The notes under the pieces: model-generated
Database searches by the model: none
What the model was told of the DNA's origin: nothing
What the model saw: the letters and a program-made list of their open reading frames with translations, nothing else
Assembly: GCA_009809945.1 (NCBI GenBank)
Contig: WTPW01000716.1
Location: 156,764 to 220,763, forward strand
Direction: 5' to 3'
Length of the DNA stretch: 64,000 nucleotides
Origin: Gigaspora margarita
Lineage: Eukaryota; Glomeromycota; Glomeromycetes; Diversisporales; Gigasporaceae
Translations under genes and position numbers: made by a program
Part shown: in pieces, positions 45,061-57,535 of the stretch
Position numbering within the stretch: position 1 is the stretch's first letter
How the letters are laid out: each line of letters opens with the position of its first letter

Positions 45061-46149
45061 TGTTCTATTGAATTCAAATTAAAAATATTTTGATATGCTC
45101 AAATAATAAAATATGATCTTTCTAATCCTTTTTATTAAAATATAACCTATTAGTTTTTTGGTAAAATAATAAACTAACACTTCCTATAATGGCACAACAA
45201 GCACAAAAGTTTTTAGCAAGTTTAGAAACCTTAGTTCTATTAGATTGCCTCTTTTTTGATGCCAAAAATGTTATAACTAATAAATAAAATCATCTTCATT
45301 CCAATATAATTCATAATCTACTTTTTCTAAAAAAAAACTAGTATTGTTTTATTTTCTATTCTGATTTAAGTTAGTATATATAGCTTTTAATAAAGCCATG
45401 AATCAATAATTAATAATAGGCAGATACAAAAATATTATATAGATTTTGAAAAATATTATGCTTTATTGTTATTAAAGAAATAAACTACATAGAATTTAGT
45501 GAGTATTAAAAGAATATTATACAAAATAAAAACTATTTTAAATCTAGTTCATTTAAAATATAAAGTTTTCTGTAATATAATTTAAGAGAAAATTTTGTTA
45601 TTACACATATAATTTAACTAGTATGTGATTAGATGTTTATTATTTTATGTGATTATTATATAATTTTATCACCTAATCAGAGAATTAGCTAAGCTGACTA
45701 AGCTGATCAAAATTTATTAACTTGGTCTAGTCAAAAAATTTAATCAGCCAAAATCACTAGTAATTATTTAATAACTAGAAAAACAGATACTATTAGTGTT
45801 TAAAGCCAAGAATATCAGTTAATAAACATCGATCTGTATTAATCTCTATAGTTAATTTGCCAATTAATAATTATGTGAACAGTACCAACACAATATCATA
45901 TCAATTGCATAGTTTTTACTATGCTTTAGACAATTAGTAGTTATTTTAGAGGTCCTAGTTCAAAATCAAAAACATATTCAGAAGAACTTCTAACCCCTCT
46001 TTAAACCTCTTTTAGCATACTTTAATTACTATCGAATTTATGTTTAAAACAACCTCTGGCTTAAATCTAGCTATAAATATTGTATTTGGTATTAAACTAT
46101 GTGTTTGCAGTTCAAAAAATAAATATATCTTCTATAGCCTTTTTAGTTT

Positions 46150-46345
46150 GATTTGATATGTAAATAAGGTATCAAAAAAAATATGCTATCTTGCTTGCTC
46201 TTGTAATGCTCAAAAAATACTAAAAACACAAAGTGTTGAGTGTGTTTTTTGAGCAGCATTGCAAGTCTAAAATGCATACCATTTTTAACGATATCCTAGA
46301 ATGAATTCTAAAGTTGATTTATTACTATCTAGCAAAAGTCAAAAA
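46150..46345 (+). repeat. diverged left TIR remnant of element 2
   Basis: AATGCATACCATTTTTAACG, ATATCCTAGAATGAATTC and TACTATCTAGCAAAAGTCAA line up with AAATGCATACTATTTTCTATG, TTATCCTAGAATTAATTC and CTCTATCTAGCAAAGGACAA in the left TIR of element 1. The outer end is too diverged to place. Confidence 0.7.
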
Positions 46346-46364
46346 GTTTTATCTAAAATTGGCT

Positions 46365-46500
46365 TGTTCAATTTTTGGTAAGATTTTGGTAAACAAAACA
46401 AAAAGTCTTATCAAAAAATAAAGTCTTACCAGAAATCTTAACAAAAAATTTTAATCTAGCAATATTTTACCAAAAAGTCTTACTAAAAATTGCTATTTCA
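46365..46500. repeat. iteron array of element 2
   Basis: Six or more degenerate copies of AAGTCTTACCAAAAA and its complement, directly inside the TIR remnant. The position matches the element 1 iterons, but the unit differs. Confidence 0.7.
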
Positions 46501-46534
46501 TTAGCAAATTTATAATAGCATAATCTTATGTACC

Positions 46535-46650
46535 ATATTTTCATGAAATAATGGGCATGGGCATTATTTAGAGGTTTGGCCTGAATTAAGCTTAATTTAG
46601 GCTGAAATTTGTAATTTCACCCCTGCGCGTTATTTCGCGACAATACGGTA
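46535..46650. mobile_element. small CG-bearing TIR element
   Basis: GTACCATATTTTCATGAAATAA on the left against TTATTTCGCGACAATACGGTA on the right; GAATTAAGCTTAATT at the centre. Same family as the fragments near 9354. It lies within the left end of element 2. Confidence 0.55.
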
Positions 46651-46739
46651 AGATCTTATGAACCGTAATATAAGCAAAATATTATGTAATACATTAGAAA
46701 TTTTGAAAATTATAATGAAATATTTCGATCCTCTTTAAA

Positions 46740-47880
46740 CCAAGCTAGGATCAGTAGATCAGTGTAACCTGGATCATGCATTGGACTAATTATTCAAAAT
46801 AGTTCAAATTCTGTACTACAAGATCAGATTCGCTTTTTTGTTTTTATTTTGTTTCTTTGTTTTTATTTTATTTTTTTTGTTTTCATTTTATTTATTTTTT
46901 ATTTTATTTTTATTTTGGCACTTTACAAGAACACCTTTGCAAGAAAACAAACAACTTTTCGAAACCTTTGCAAACCAACCCAATCTGTAACCTGGATTGC
47001 ATTGGACTAATTTTTTGAAATAGTTTGATGATGTTCAAATTCTGTACTACAAGATTAGATTAGATCTTTTGTTTATAATTAGATCTTCTATTTTGTTTTT
47101 TTTCACTTTTTGTTTTTTATTTTTGGTTCATTTTTTGTTTTCGTTTCATTTTTTTTGTTTTCATTTTGTTTTTTTTTTTATTTATTTATTTTTTATTTTT
47201 TTTCATTTTATTTTTATTTCAGCATTTTACAAGAACACTTTGCAAGAAAACAAACAACCATTCGAAACCTTGCGCAGCCTACCCAAAATTTTGATGCTTT
47301 GCAAGAACTCACAACCAATGTCTTCAGCAATTTCTAAATTTCCAAGAACGCTTTTTTAAAGAAATAAAGGTTTAGTTAGGACTTTATTTATTTTTTCGTT
47401 TGACATAATTTGTTTTTGTTTTTTTGTTTTTTGTTTTTTTTTTTAAATTTGGTTTATTAATTTATTTTATTCTAGCACTTTGCGAGAAAAGAACACTTAC
47501 TTCCTGGCACTTTGCAAGAAAACCAACCCAGACTTTTTCAGCACTATGCAACTTTTTTGGCATTTTGCAAGAACATTAACCCAACTTTCGAATTTGCAAG
47601 AACATGAACTCTTACTTTAGAGAAATGAGCTTCGTTTATTTTTTTTTATATTAGTTTGCTTACATGTTTTGTTTTTTCGTTTGTTTTTTTTTTTATTTAT
47701 TTTTTTTTATTTTTATTTTATTTTATTTATTCCTGACTTCTTCGACACTTTGCGACTTTTCCTAGACTTACAATAACACCAGCTTTAACTCCTCTGGCAC
47801 TTTGCAAGAACATACTAGATTTCTCCAGCAATTTGCAAGAACACTAACACTTCTAAGAAATGTTTTTTTTTTATTTTTTT
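46740..47880 (+). repeat. T-rich repeats with dispersed TTTGCAAGAACA motifs
   Basis: GTAACCTGGATTGCATTGGAC with TTCAAATTCTGTACTACAAG appears twice (about 46760 and 46985). TTTTATTTT runs then alternate with eight or more CACTTTGCAAGAACA-like words. The open frames here are low-complexity and not credible genes. Confidence 0.7.
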
Positions 47881-48565
47881 CACTTCTTTGAAGTATTTAG
47901 AAAAAGAGAATGAAATGAAGGTTATAGCCAAAATGAAAGAAATAGCCAAAGCAAAGACGGTAAAAAACAAAGAAGCGAAGATAATAGCTAACTTTGGGGT
48001 GAGTAAAAATAAGTATATAGGGTTAGTTTTTTGTATATAGTAATAGAATTAGATGCATTGAAGTGCAAAAGTAGTTTAAAATAGAGCTAGTTTTTTGTAT
48101 ATAGTAATAGAAATAGATGCGACGAAGTGCGAATGTAGTTTAAAATATTTGTAATAATGTAAATAATACTAATAATGTAATATATAATAAAGTATGTAAT
48201 ATTAATTAAAAATGTATATTTAATAAATGTAAAATATAATGTATAATAATAATAAATAAATATAAAATTTTATATTAAATTGNNATACTGTGNNAAANTN
48301 TGTAAAAAAGCNTGATTATNTNAATATGTATATCNTTAATTTATTTTTTAAAAATTTTGAAAATTCGGAAAACAATGCAAAACAATGCGAAATTATTACA
48401 TAATATGCAAACTATTATCTCCTGCGACCCCTTTTTTTTTGTTGATTTATTTCGCAATATATTTGAAATAATTTGAAATAATAACTGTAATATTACCATA
48501 ATATAATGTAATATATTACGTAATAAATCATATCAAACATAAGATTTTTGTTATATTACGGGCAG

Positions 48566-48745
48566 AGGACCTCGAAATATATATAGATAGGTCAGGTTAA
48601 TTATAAAATTACTAAAAATAGAAGGATCTGCAGAAAAAACCTCAAAAATAAGCAAAAAATTACTAAAAATAGAAAAGATCTGCATAAAAACCCCCAAAAA
48701 TAAGCAAACTAATACCTGACCTATCTATGTATATTTCGGGGTCCT
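48566..48745. mobile_element. hAT-type MITE (180 bp), AGGACC family
   Basis: Ends AGGACCTCGAAATATATATAG and ATGTATATTTCGGGGTCCT. The 8-bp target ACGGGCAG is duplicated at 48558-48565 and 48746-48753. Same family as the dimer at 60450-60815. The internal AAAATTACTAAAAATAGAA unit is itself duplicated. Confidence 0.93.
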
Positions 48746-48808
48746 ACGGGCAGTAATATCTTACGTAAGATTACGTATATATAATTCGCTGATGTTATTC
48801 TGAGTTTT

Positions 48809-49030
48809 TTAAGCTTTATTATGCAATCTGTTATAATATTGGATTACATAATAGCCCTTAACATGTAATGGACACTGCCCTGAACTCAAGCTAGTGGGCT
48901 TATCATATTCACTACACAGAACACATACTTTAGCTTTCCAATGTTTATGACACCCCTCAGCTCACATACAGGACCTACTGCAGACCTTGCCAGTATTGTG
49001 TAAATATGAGCAGAAATATTCTCTGATCAT
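48809..49030 (-). pseudogene. small Cys/His-rich protein, copy in element 2
   Basis: Continuous 74-codon frame from ATG 49030 (MIREYFCSYLHNTGKVC) with a single TGA after SRSCM. Cys and His positions agree with the element 1 copy through C-x3-C, HW, C-x2-C and GQCPLH, and both end GYY-x3-QYY. Missed by length-limited ORF searches because of the TGA. Confidence 0.75.
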
Positions 49031-49097
49031 TTTTGCTAATAGGAGAAAATAATTAATTAAAAAAAAACTTCATGAAGGTAATATATAAAAATTTACA

Positions 49098-49463
49098 ATG
49101 AGCAAACAAAACAAAACCAAGCCCACATACCAAGAAGTTGAGCAAGCTTTAATTAATATAGTTAAAGCTAGAATATACTATAAAAAACCAAAAGAAGGTA
49201 AGTTCATACAAAGTTATAAAGAGCAAATTAAAAAATTATGTCAGGCTAAGGATTCCAATGAATATATAAAAAACTTAGCCCAGACTATATTTCCTAATGA
49301 GCAAAAATATAAGCAAATTATGAATGATTACAAATCATAGTATAAAAAAGATCCAAAGATTCTTAATTCTATTATAGAACTATATAAACTATATTACAAA
49401 TTAGCAAAAGACAATTTTATTAAAGAAACCCAAGTTGATGAAGAAGCAGAAGATTTTTTTTAA
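49098..49463 (+). pseudogene. KPTY-EVEQAL protein, copy in element 2
   Basis: Starts MSKQNKTKPTYQEVEQALIN. It is collinear with 12623-13003 along its whole length, with TAG where element 1 has Trp in IMNDYKSWY (about 49338), then YKKDPKI, NSIIELYKLYYKLAKD and the acidic EAEDFF end at 49463. A single lesion; otherwise open. Confidence 0.8.
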
Positions 49464-49530
49464 TTTATAGACATATAATAACAAATACCAACTTGGAATA
49501 TTGCATATAGATTTCTTAACTCTTAAGCAC

Positions 49531-50960
49531 CTACTGGGATAGTAATTCTGTGTCAGAAAGAATGATTTGGAGCTCTTCTCTGACAAAAAGCTGCTTTGGC
49601 CTATTGTCCTCATCATCTTTTAGCCAATACAAGATTGGCTGATTTTTTTGTACCAAAGCTTCACGAATATAATAAACCTGAGGACTCCAATTATAGTTAG
49701 TTGCTCTTTTAAAACCTATTTCTAACTCACTGGGTTCAAGTAAATATCTAACCAAAGTATTATAAACCAATTTAGACTCATTAAATCCTATAGGAGCATT
49801 GCATAATTTAGAAGATGCTAAAATAATCTGGTCCATTTTTATAGCTTTAGCAAGGGCTATGCCAATTAATCTAGTTACTGAATAATTAAGGTTATCAATA
49901 ATTATATAAAGATTTTTAACCCAAGTTCTAGATCTCTTAGATATAGGTAATGATAAATCAGAAGCATCCTGAAATTGAAACAAATTTTCAGCTAAAGTGC
50001 AATTAAATCTTTCAACAATACCTTGGCTTCTATGAGATATGCCAACCTTAATTTTAACATTATATTTATTTATTAATTCTTTACAATCAGATTTAAATTC
50101 AGAACTGGGATCTACTATTAATAATTTTGGCCAAATAAGAGGATACTTGGAATTACTATAAACTTTCTTAAAAGCTTTGACTACAGAATAAGCTAACTGA
50201 CAGCTAAAGGAACTGCCCACTTAAATCTTGAAGCCGCATCTACTATACATAAGCAATACTTATAAGTTATATTATTAATTTAGTTATAGGGCATATAAAG
50301 AATATCAGCTTGGTGGCATTCATTAGGAATTTGTATACTATTAAATAAGGCTCTAGGAATAAATTTTGATCAAGGCTTATAAATCTGATACAAAGCGGGT
50401 CCATATTATTTCGCCAACAATCACTTCACCGACATAACATTTCACTGACAAATATTCACTGACAAGTTCATTTTACCGACAGTTTATTTCACCGAAGCTC
50501 ATTTCACTGACAAGTTTTTTTTTCAAAAGCACACTAACTTTAACCTTAATTTTACTCTGACCCTACCCTGACCCTAACAACAATGACCAGAATTACTTTG
50601 TCGATTAAATGAGCTTTGGTGAAACAAACTGTCGGTACAATGAACTTGTCGGTGAATATTTGTCGGTGAAATGTTATGTCAGTGAAGTGATTGTCAGCGA
50701 AATAATTGCCACCCATACAAAGCCTGTTTGTCTAGCCATTCTTTTATATCATCTAATAAAAAATTAAAACCATTATTTTCACAAGTATCTAATAATTTTT
50801 TGACTGTTCGATAATAAACCCTAGGTTGATAATAAAGTTTTTGTAAAGTAAGATCCCAATTAAGATTACATGCTGTCTGAGGATCGATAAAAATAATTGG
50901 TTCTTTTATTTTGATCCCTTTTATATAACTATAAGATAAATGAGTGATCAAATCAATCAA
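49531..50960 (-). pseudogene. RVE integrase, copy in element 2, split by a MITE
   Basis: Better preserved than the element 1 copy in its 3' half. The N-terminal part has PIIFIDPQTACNLN, LYYQPRVYYRTVKKLLDTC and WLDKQALYQIYKP. The core has ECHQADILYMP (first Asp), CIVDAASRFKWAVPL, LLIVDPSSEFKSD (second Asp) and GISHRSQGIVERFN (third acidic residue, Glu); the last two are about 35 residues apart as expected. The C-terminal domain runs to LSDTELLSQ. A 318-bp MITE interrupts at 50397-50714, and a few stops lie between it and the core. Confidence 0.87.
50397..50714. mobile_element. MULE-type MITE (318 bp) in the integrase
   Basis: The 9-bp target ATACAAAGC is duplicated at 50388-50396 and 50715-50723. 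Long inverted arms carry repeated TTCACCGACA / TTCACTGACAA words (left) and their complements (right), with a short AT-rich centre. The 9-bp TSD suggests a Mutator-like source. Confidence 0.9.
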
Positions 50961-53340
50961 TTTAAAGATGCTTTATTAGCAATACAAGATTGAGTTTATA
51001 AATTACAACAGGATCTTGTCTCAAAAGAGGATTATATTAATTATCTTGAAAAAGAAATCTCAATTTGGGATGAGGAGCTAGACCCATTGCGATTAGTAAT
51101 TTCTGATCTTATAAAATGGTTAGCTAATGTATTTAAAGAATCTGAAAAGCGAAAAAATTATATAGATTATTTAGAAAAGAAGTTAGCATTTTTTCAGAAT
51201 GAAATAGACAAACTTAATGAATATTTTTTTAACAAGCTCAAAAAAATATATATAGAAAACAATTTTCAAGAAAAAAAAGTAGATTATTATAAATTCGACT
51301 TCGAGCAAGAATTGGAAAAAGATGGTGATATGGCGCAATAACCAGGATCACCTCAATTATCTCTACCAGAAAATCAAGCTACAATCCAAAATAATAGGAT
51401 TCAGTGATAGATTAATAAAATTAGACAGTATTTTCAAAGCCCAATTAATAGCCTGATATTAAATAATATTGCAGATTATCTTAGAATAATTTCTGAAGCT
51501 GGAGATAGGTTTGAAGAGTTGGTACGAGATATATATTCACAGGCAAATAGACGAGCAATTTATGCAGAAATCAAGTAGCAGATTTGCAAACCCAGTTAAC
51601 AAATTTACAAATCCAGTTAGCCACACTTTAGAATAATCTGGAATAGACTTGAATTTAATGACTATAGCTTATAATAATGAAGCAAAAGAATACTGCCGCT
51701 GGTGGTTCTCATACTGTGATAAAAATAGATGGGTTAGCAAATTAATTCAAAAAAAATTTGTCATGCATCTCTTAAATAAATAAACCCAACAGCAACTACA
51801 AAACTATAAGACAGATGAGGCAATTACTATGCATCTCTTAAATCTTACAGAAAAATGATACACCAAATGGAAAAATAAATGCAGAAATTCAAAACAATTA
51901 ATTTTAAATTTAAACCAACAAATTATATTATTACAAAATAATAATTTAGCAAACATGGCAACCTTACAAGATGTGATATCTTCATTATCCTTATTGATTG
52001 TACAAATTCTCTAATATATAGGCCAGGAACCTTCTAATGAATATTATAATAGGGTAGTACAAGTATTTTCATATGGAGGTACATTGGGAGTTGCTAGATT
52101 AATGAGCTGTAAAAGCTAAAATTTTAAAATCTAAAATGTCTGGTAAATATACACCTATTCTAGCTGAACATCATATAGGTACAAATATTGATACCCCAAC
52201 ATGATTTTTAGCTTGGTTATAGTATAAATATCATGAAGAAACTATAGGATCATGCAATGCCTCTTTGTTCAGATTAGCACAAGAAAAATTTAACCTGACC
52301 GATACTCCTCAAACCTATGAAGACTGAATTCATCTTTTATTATTACAGACACCAAACAATAACCCAGATGCAGTATTGTCATGAGACAGCTTTGGACAAT
52401 GATTTGAACAATTTTGAACAATTTTGGACAATTAAATAAAGTAAAATTACTTAAAATTTTATTAAGATAACCTATTTTAATTTTAATAAAATGTGTTCAG
52501 CACCTAAAAAAATATATAGTTATATATTTTTTAGATAAATTTATTATTATTAAAGCCTGGACAAGCTTTGAACAATCTTGGGCATTTGAACAATTTTGGA
52601 CATGGACAAGCCAAAAAAGGCTATGGACAGCCAAAACATACAATACTGCTCGGATGCATTAGCTATATTATGGAATTATTTATCTGACAAATTATTTACA
52701 AGAGTAAAAATAACAAATCCTGCAGATATAAATGCTTTTTTTACAGCTGCTAAGAACACATAGCTTGAGTAAAAACCTTCTACCTTTATATATAATGGAG
52801 TTAATAGCAATTTATTAGTTCTTATAATTTTATCTAATACAATACCCAGTAAAAATTTAACTATATATAAAAAAGCATTGACCATTTAGATTTTATAGCC
52901 AAAAGACTAGGGTATTCTGATGATGCAACTAGAGATCTGAATGCTTTAGAAAATTTTATCGAAGAAAAATTATATAAAAGATTAGGCTATGCAAATTATA
53001 ATATTCAATCAAAAAAATTATATGCTACAAAAAAGCCTATAGCTAAAAAATTAACAAAATCAAAGAAAATAGAAAGATACTGTTCTATTTGTGGAAAAGC
53101 TGGTCATACAAAAAAGAATTGTCCCAAAGTTAGAAAAACAAAAAAGATTAATAATATTACTAGCTCCCAATATGAATATATAGACCAAAGCCAATCAGAA
53201 GATGATATAGAGTATATAATTAATGAAAGCAATCAAGAAGAAAGTAGCCAAGAAGAAAGTGACCAAGAAAATAGTGAGATTGAATATAAAGAAACTAATT
53301 GTTTTAATATAAAAAAGGAGGGGCTTCTAAATCTTTTATA
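50940..53340 (+). pseudogene. coiled-coil / gag-like protein with CCHC knuckle (element 2)
   Basis: Start at ATG 50940 (MSDQINQFKDALLAIQD), homologous to 14238 in element 1. The coiled coil continues (KLQQDLVSKEDYINYLEKE, NYIDYLEKKLAFFQNEIDKL), then a degraded middle with AVKAKILKSKMSGKYTPILA and FRLAQEKFNLTDTPQTYEDW-like sequence. Near 53085 a canonical zinc knuckle reads YCSICGKAGHTKKNCPK (C-x2-C-x4-H-x4-C). An acidic tail (NESNQEESSQEESDQENSE) follows. The knuckle is the retroviral nucleocapsid signature and strongly supports a gag origin. Multiple stops make it a pseudogene. Confidence 0.8.
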
Positions 53341-53689
53341 AAAAGAAATCCAAAAAACCAAAAACTAGTAAAAAACTATTAATGAAAATCAGATATTTTT
53401 AGAATTGGTTAAATATGTTTTAACAAATAAATTTCTCAATGCCCTAAAGAAATTCTAACAGAAATATATACAGATCTTAGTAAATTATTTTCTGAAATAA
53501 AAGACTCATTTTATTTATATCATTCTAAAAATTATATGAATAAAGAAATAGACAAAGTATGGGAAAATATAATAAAATAGTATTAATTTATTTTAGAGCC
53601 ACGCATGCTTAGAAAAAGATATGCTAGCATATTTGAATTCAAGCAATTATTATGAGAAGATAGAAGGAACTTCTTCTTTAAATTATGCT

Positions 53690-54340
53690 ATAAAACAATA
53701 TCAAGAAGCCCAATTATATTAAAATTGGTTTGATATATTAAAAATAAACTTTTTGTAAATAAAAGAACCCAATAATTATACCAATATTTCATGTAAAGTA
53801 TATGATTTAGAAATACCCTATGCATTACTTGATACAGGTTCAGATGGGTTACATATTTCTGAAAATATTGCAAACCATTTTATTAAATATTTGGGCTAAA
53901 AATAGATAGAAAAAAGGTTTATAGACTAACAGGGACTGTAGGTGAAAAACAATCTGTTGGGACCTTTTCTGTTATACCTGTACTATAGGTATCAGAAATA
54001 ATACCTTAACAATTTCAGATGAGTTTTCAGTTTTACCAACAGAAAAAGATAATAATGGTAATGATATATCATTATTTATTCTTGGCACTAGATGGCAACA
54101 TTGAGCTGGCTAGGAACCTATAGTAAATGGTAAGTTTATAGCATCAGTTAATGAAAAAAGTGGCACTATTCCACTTTCAGTTTATAATAAGAGCAAATCT
54201 AATATATTAGTAAAAAAAAACAACTATATAAAAGAGCTTAAAAAAATGTTATTTGATCCCTTAAATGTTAAAAAAATTCTCAATAAGGTATATGAAGAGC
54301 TTTTATCATTTTATAATGAGCTAAATCTTTTACTTGGCTA
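53690..54340 (+). pseudogene. retropepsin-like aspartic protease, copy in element 2
   Basis: CKVYDLEIPYALLDTGSDGL carries the catalytic D-T-G; the second half is degraded (TRWQH near 54090, where WILLGTPWL is expected). It lies downstream of the gag-like region and convergent with the minus-strand ORF, as in element 1. The EPAYDLSRE segment of the element 1 copy is absent. Confidence 0.75.
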
Positions 54341-54826
54341 GTATACGTTTATATTTTGCTATATTTTTTTTATCTCGAATGGTTTCTTTTTCATAAAATG
54401 CATTTAGATCTTCTTTGCTAATATTTAAACTTTCTGAGCTTGCCTTTTCGCAATGCTTTACTTTAGAGTTTATTAACAGAATTTTTTGAATTTGTAGGAG
54501 AACAGGGTTCTAATCCTCTATATTTTCTAGTGCTAAAATCATAGAATTGTATTCATTTTAAAAATCTGTATTATCTGAGTTCTTTAAAATTTTTGTACTA
54601 GTAGTTTCTTCAAAATTAAATGAATAAATCGGTTGATCCCATGCAACCTTATTTTTTTCTTTGCCTCTTCAAATCTGATAAATATGTTTTTGTGATGTGC
54701 TATATTTTTCTTTTAGCTCATTTAAAACTTTAGATCTTGGTTTCTCATTATGGTGTTGCATAATAAAATTATAATCTGCTAATGAATAAGAAGGAGTATT
54801 ATATCTCATGTGTTGCCTAAGCATAG
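54330..54826 (-). pseudogene. conserved minus-strand protein, copy in element 2
   Basis: Homologous to 25974-26438: starts MLRQHMRYNTPSYSLADYNF, and retains the helix-turn-helix-like middle and FYEKETI near the end. The central segment differs in sequence and length, which marks the region inserted or replaced in element 1. Stops are present. Confidence 0.7.
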
Positions 54827-55460
54827 TAGTAATTTTTTTTATATTTAATATATCTAATATATTATTCTAAAATAATTTATTAAATAGGATATATAGAAAG
54901 TATAAATTATTTCTAATATATAGGATATATTGAAAGAAAATATTCTGGATATATAGAATATACAGGATAAATAGGAGTTTCTGAAAGAATTTAATATATA
55001 GAAAATTCCAGAAAAACTAAAAGTATATATTATTCTGAATATAAATTTTACTTAAATTTTTTTACTATACTAAAAAATAAACCAAAAAAAAGGCTATAAC
55101 CAATGTTTATACCTTGAAAAATGTCAATAATAAAAGTAATAGTTCCTTTAGAGGGGTCAGCCAATGACTTAGTGGTGCTTATAAGCAAGAGCTTAAAGAA
55201 AATTATATTCTACTCTTAAACCCAAGGCCGAAATTAATGATTTTAGTGAGAAGTTGCTAGTCAAGTATTCAGAATGAGAAGAAAAGTTTCAACAAATCTA
55301 TGCCAATATTGAAAATAAGATTAACTAGGTAAATGAATCTACTACAAAGATTAGATCCCAACTTATTTCTGAATGGAAGTCTTATTCTGATAAAATTAAC
55401 CTGCTCAAATCAAATATTAAAACACTAAAGAAAAAGACAACTTTGGCCCAAAAAGCTTTA

Positions 55461-56978
55461 GGGCCATGACAGATATTACGTAATATCATAGGGGGGGTAG
55501 GGGGTAAGCCAATATCTTACATTAAACATATAATATATATAATTATATATATAATATAATATATTACTAATAGATTATAATTTTTAGTATTAAATAAGCT
55601 TATTCAAAATATAATTATATACCGAAATAATTTATTTTTGAGTGCTGAGAACCTTTTTTTAGTGGTCAAATGTATATTTCATTAGTAAAATTTTGCATAA
55701 TGCTAAATTTTTTATATTTTTTTTATTAATAAAAATGTTGAAAATTCGGCATTATACAAAATTTTACTAATGAATTATAACTTTAAGCTTTAAGTAAACT
55801 TGTTTGGGACCAAAAAATACATTATTTTGGCATATTATTATTTATTTTTTTTAATTTTAGAAATAAAGATGAGTAAAATTGTAAATTTTTATCAAAAATG
55901 TAATATTGCTCATCTTTAATTGAAAAATTAAGAAAATCAATAAAAAATATACTGAATAATGTATTTTTTGGTGCTCAACAAGTTTACTTAGAGTCAAAAG
56001 TTATGATTTATTGGCATAAATTTGCGTTATGTAGAATTTTCTATATTTTTATAATAAAAATATAGCAAATTCAGCATTATGCACAATTTTACTAATTAAT
56101 TATAAATTTTGACTCTAAATAAACTTATTCAGCACCAAAACATACATTATTTTAGTATATATTCTTTTGATTTTTTTACAATTTCAAATAAAGATGGGCA
56201 AAATTGCATTTTTGATAAAAATTTACTAATTTTACTCATCTTTATTTCTAAAATTAAAAAAAAAATCAATAATTATATGCCAAAATAATATAGTATTTAG
56301 TGCTAAACAATTTTACTTAGAACTTAAAGTTATAATTAATTAGTAAAATTTTATATGATACAGAATTTTCTATATTTTTATTAATTAAAATATAGAAAAT
56401 TCAGTATCATGCAAAATTTTACTAATGAATTAAAACTTTAACTTCTAGTAAAATTGTTCAGCATTAAATACTACATTATTTTGGTATATATTTATTTGAT
56501 TTTTTAATTTTAGGAATAAAGATGAGTAAAATTAGTAAATTTTTATCAAAAATGCAATTTTGCCCATCTTTATTTGAAATTTTAAAAACTTTAAAAGAAT
56601 ATATACTGAAATAATGTATTTTTGGTGCTGCACAAGTTTACTTAGAGTCAAAATTTACAATTCATTAGTAAAATTGTACATAATGCTGAATTTTCTATAT
56701 TTTTATTAATAAAAATACAAAAAATCCTGCATTATGCAAAATTGTGCTAATGAATTATAAATTTTAGCTCTAAGTAAACTTGTTCAGTGCCAAAAAATAC
56801 ATTATTTCAGTATATATTTATATTTTATACAAGTTTATTTAGAGCTAAAAATTATAATCTATTAGTAAAATTTTAATAATTAAAATTTTTTAAAATCGAC
56901 CAATCAGAATCGTCTTACGTGGGGGGAGGGAGGGTACCCTTATGGTAAATGGATATTATGTAATATCTGTCACAGCCC
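55461..56978. mobile_element. PIF/Harbinger-like MITE (1.5 kb)
   Basis: Ends GGGCCATGACAGATATTACG and AATATCTGTCACAGCCC are inverted; the target TTA is duplicated at 55458-55460 and 56979-56981. The interior is an array of inverted blocks sharing ATTAGTAAAATTTTGCATAA, TAAAGATGAGTAAAATT and ACTTAGAGTCAAAA. Noncoding. Confidence 0.85.
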
Positions 56979-57155
56979 TTATTTATTGACAAGATCACAA
57001 TTCTTTCTCTTGAAGCTAAGATATGCGAATTAGAAGGTAAGTTAATAAATTCTATACCACGTCCTTCTTTTTATGATTCTCTTTTAGCTAAAAAGGTAAT
57101 AGAGGTAACAAATAAGCAAGAAAAACCAAAGTTACCAGATTGGGTTCATACTAAT

Positions 57156-57380
57156 TGTTGCAGCTGATACTAAAAATAGCTGATGCTAAAATTTTGATCT
57201 ATGTTGATACAAATTTTTTAAAAATTTTTTGGGGTAATTTTGTCCACTTTTTTTTTAGAGTTGGGTTAGGGTTTAGGGTTAGAATTAATTATTAAAGAGT
57301 ATATGTGGATTTTAGCAGGGCATATATTTTCAAATCACGACCCCAAATTTCAGCATCAGCCATTTTCAGTATCAGCTGCG
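57156..57380. mobile_element. 225-bp MITE, 8-bp target duplication
   Basis: CAGCTGATACTAAAAATAGC and the reverse of TTTTCAGTATCAGCTGCG form the TIR; the target ATACTAAT is at 57148-57155 and 57381-57388. A TTAGGGTTTAGGGTTAG run lies inside. The 8-bp TSD suggests hAT. Confidence 0.85.
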
Positions 57381-57535
57381 ATACTAATTTAAAAAGCCTT
57401 ATCTATAAGCTTGGTCTAAAAAATAAAGCATGGGAAATCGATAAAAGTCATGACTATTAATAGAAACTTCTAGTAAGTTCTAGTTATTATATTTTAAAAG
57501 TATAAAAACTTGTATCTACAGCCTTTTTACAATTC

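Larger units (their letters stand above)
55121..57460 (+). pseudogene. coiled-coil ORF split by two MITEs (element 2 accessory)
   Basis: The frame reads INDFSEKLLVKYSE, KFQQIYANIENKIN, IRSQLISEWKSYSDKINLLK and TLKKKTTLAQKAL up to the first insertion at 55461. After it come IDKITILSLEAKICELEGKL, INSIPRPSFYDSLLAKKVIE and KPKLPDWVHTN up to the second at 57156. After that come LKSLIYKLGLKNKAWEIDKS and a stop at 57460. Removing both insertions and one copy of each target restores one frame, so it was a real gene. The protein is a long helical coiled coil. No counterpart is seen in element 1. Confidence 0.7.

Noticed and set aside
47069..47359. Plus-strand ORF rich in Phe/Ile/Leu
   Set aside because: Translation of TTTT-rich low-complexity repeats; composition artefact.
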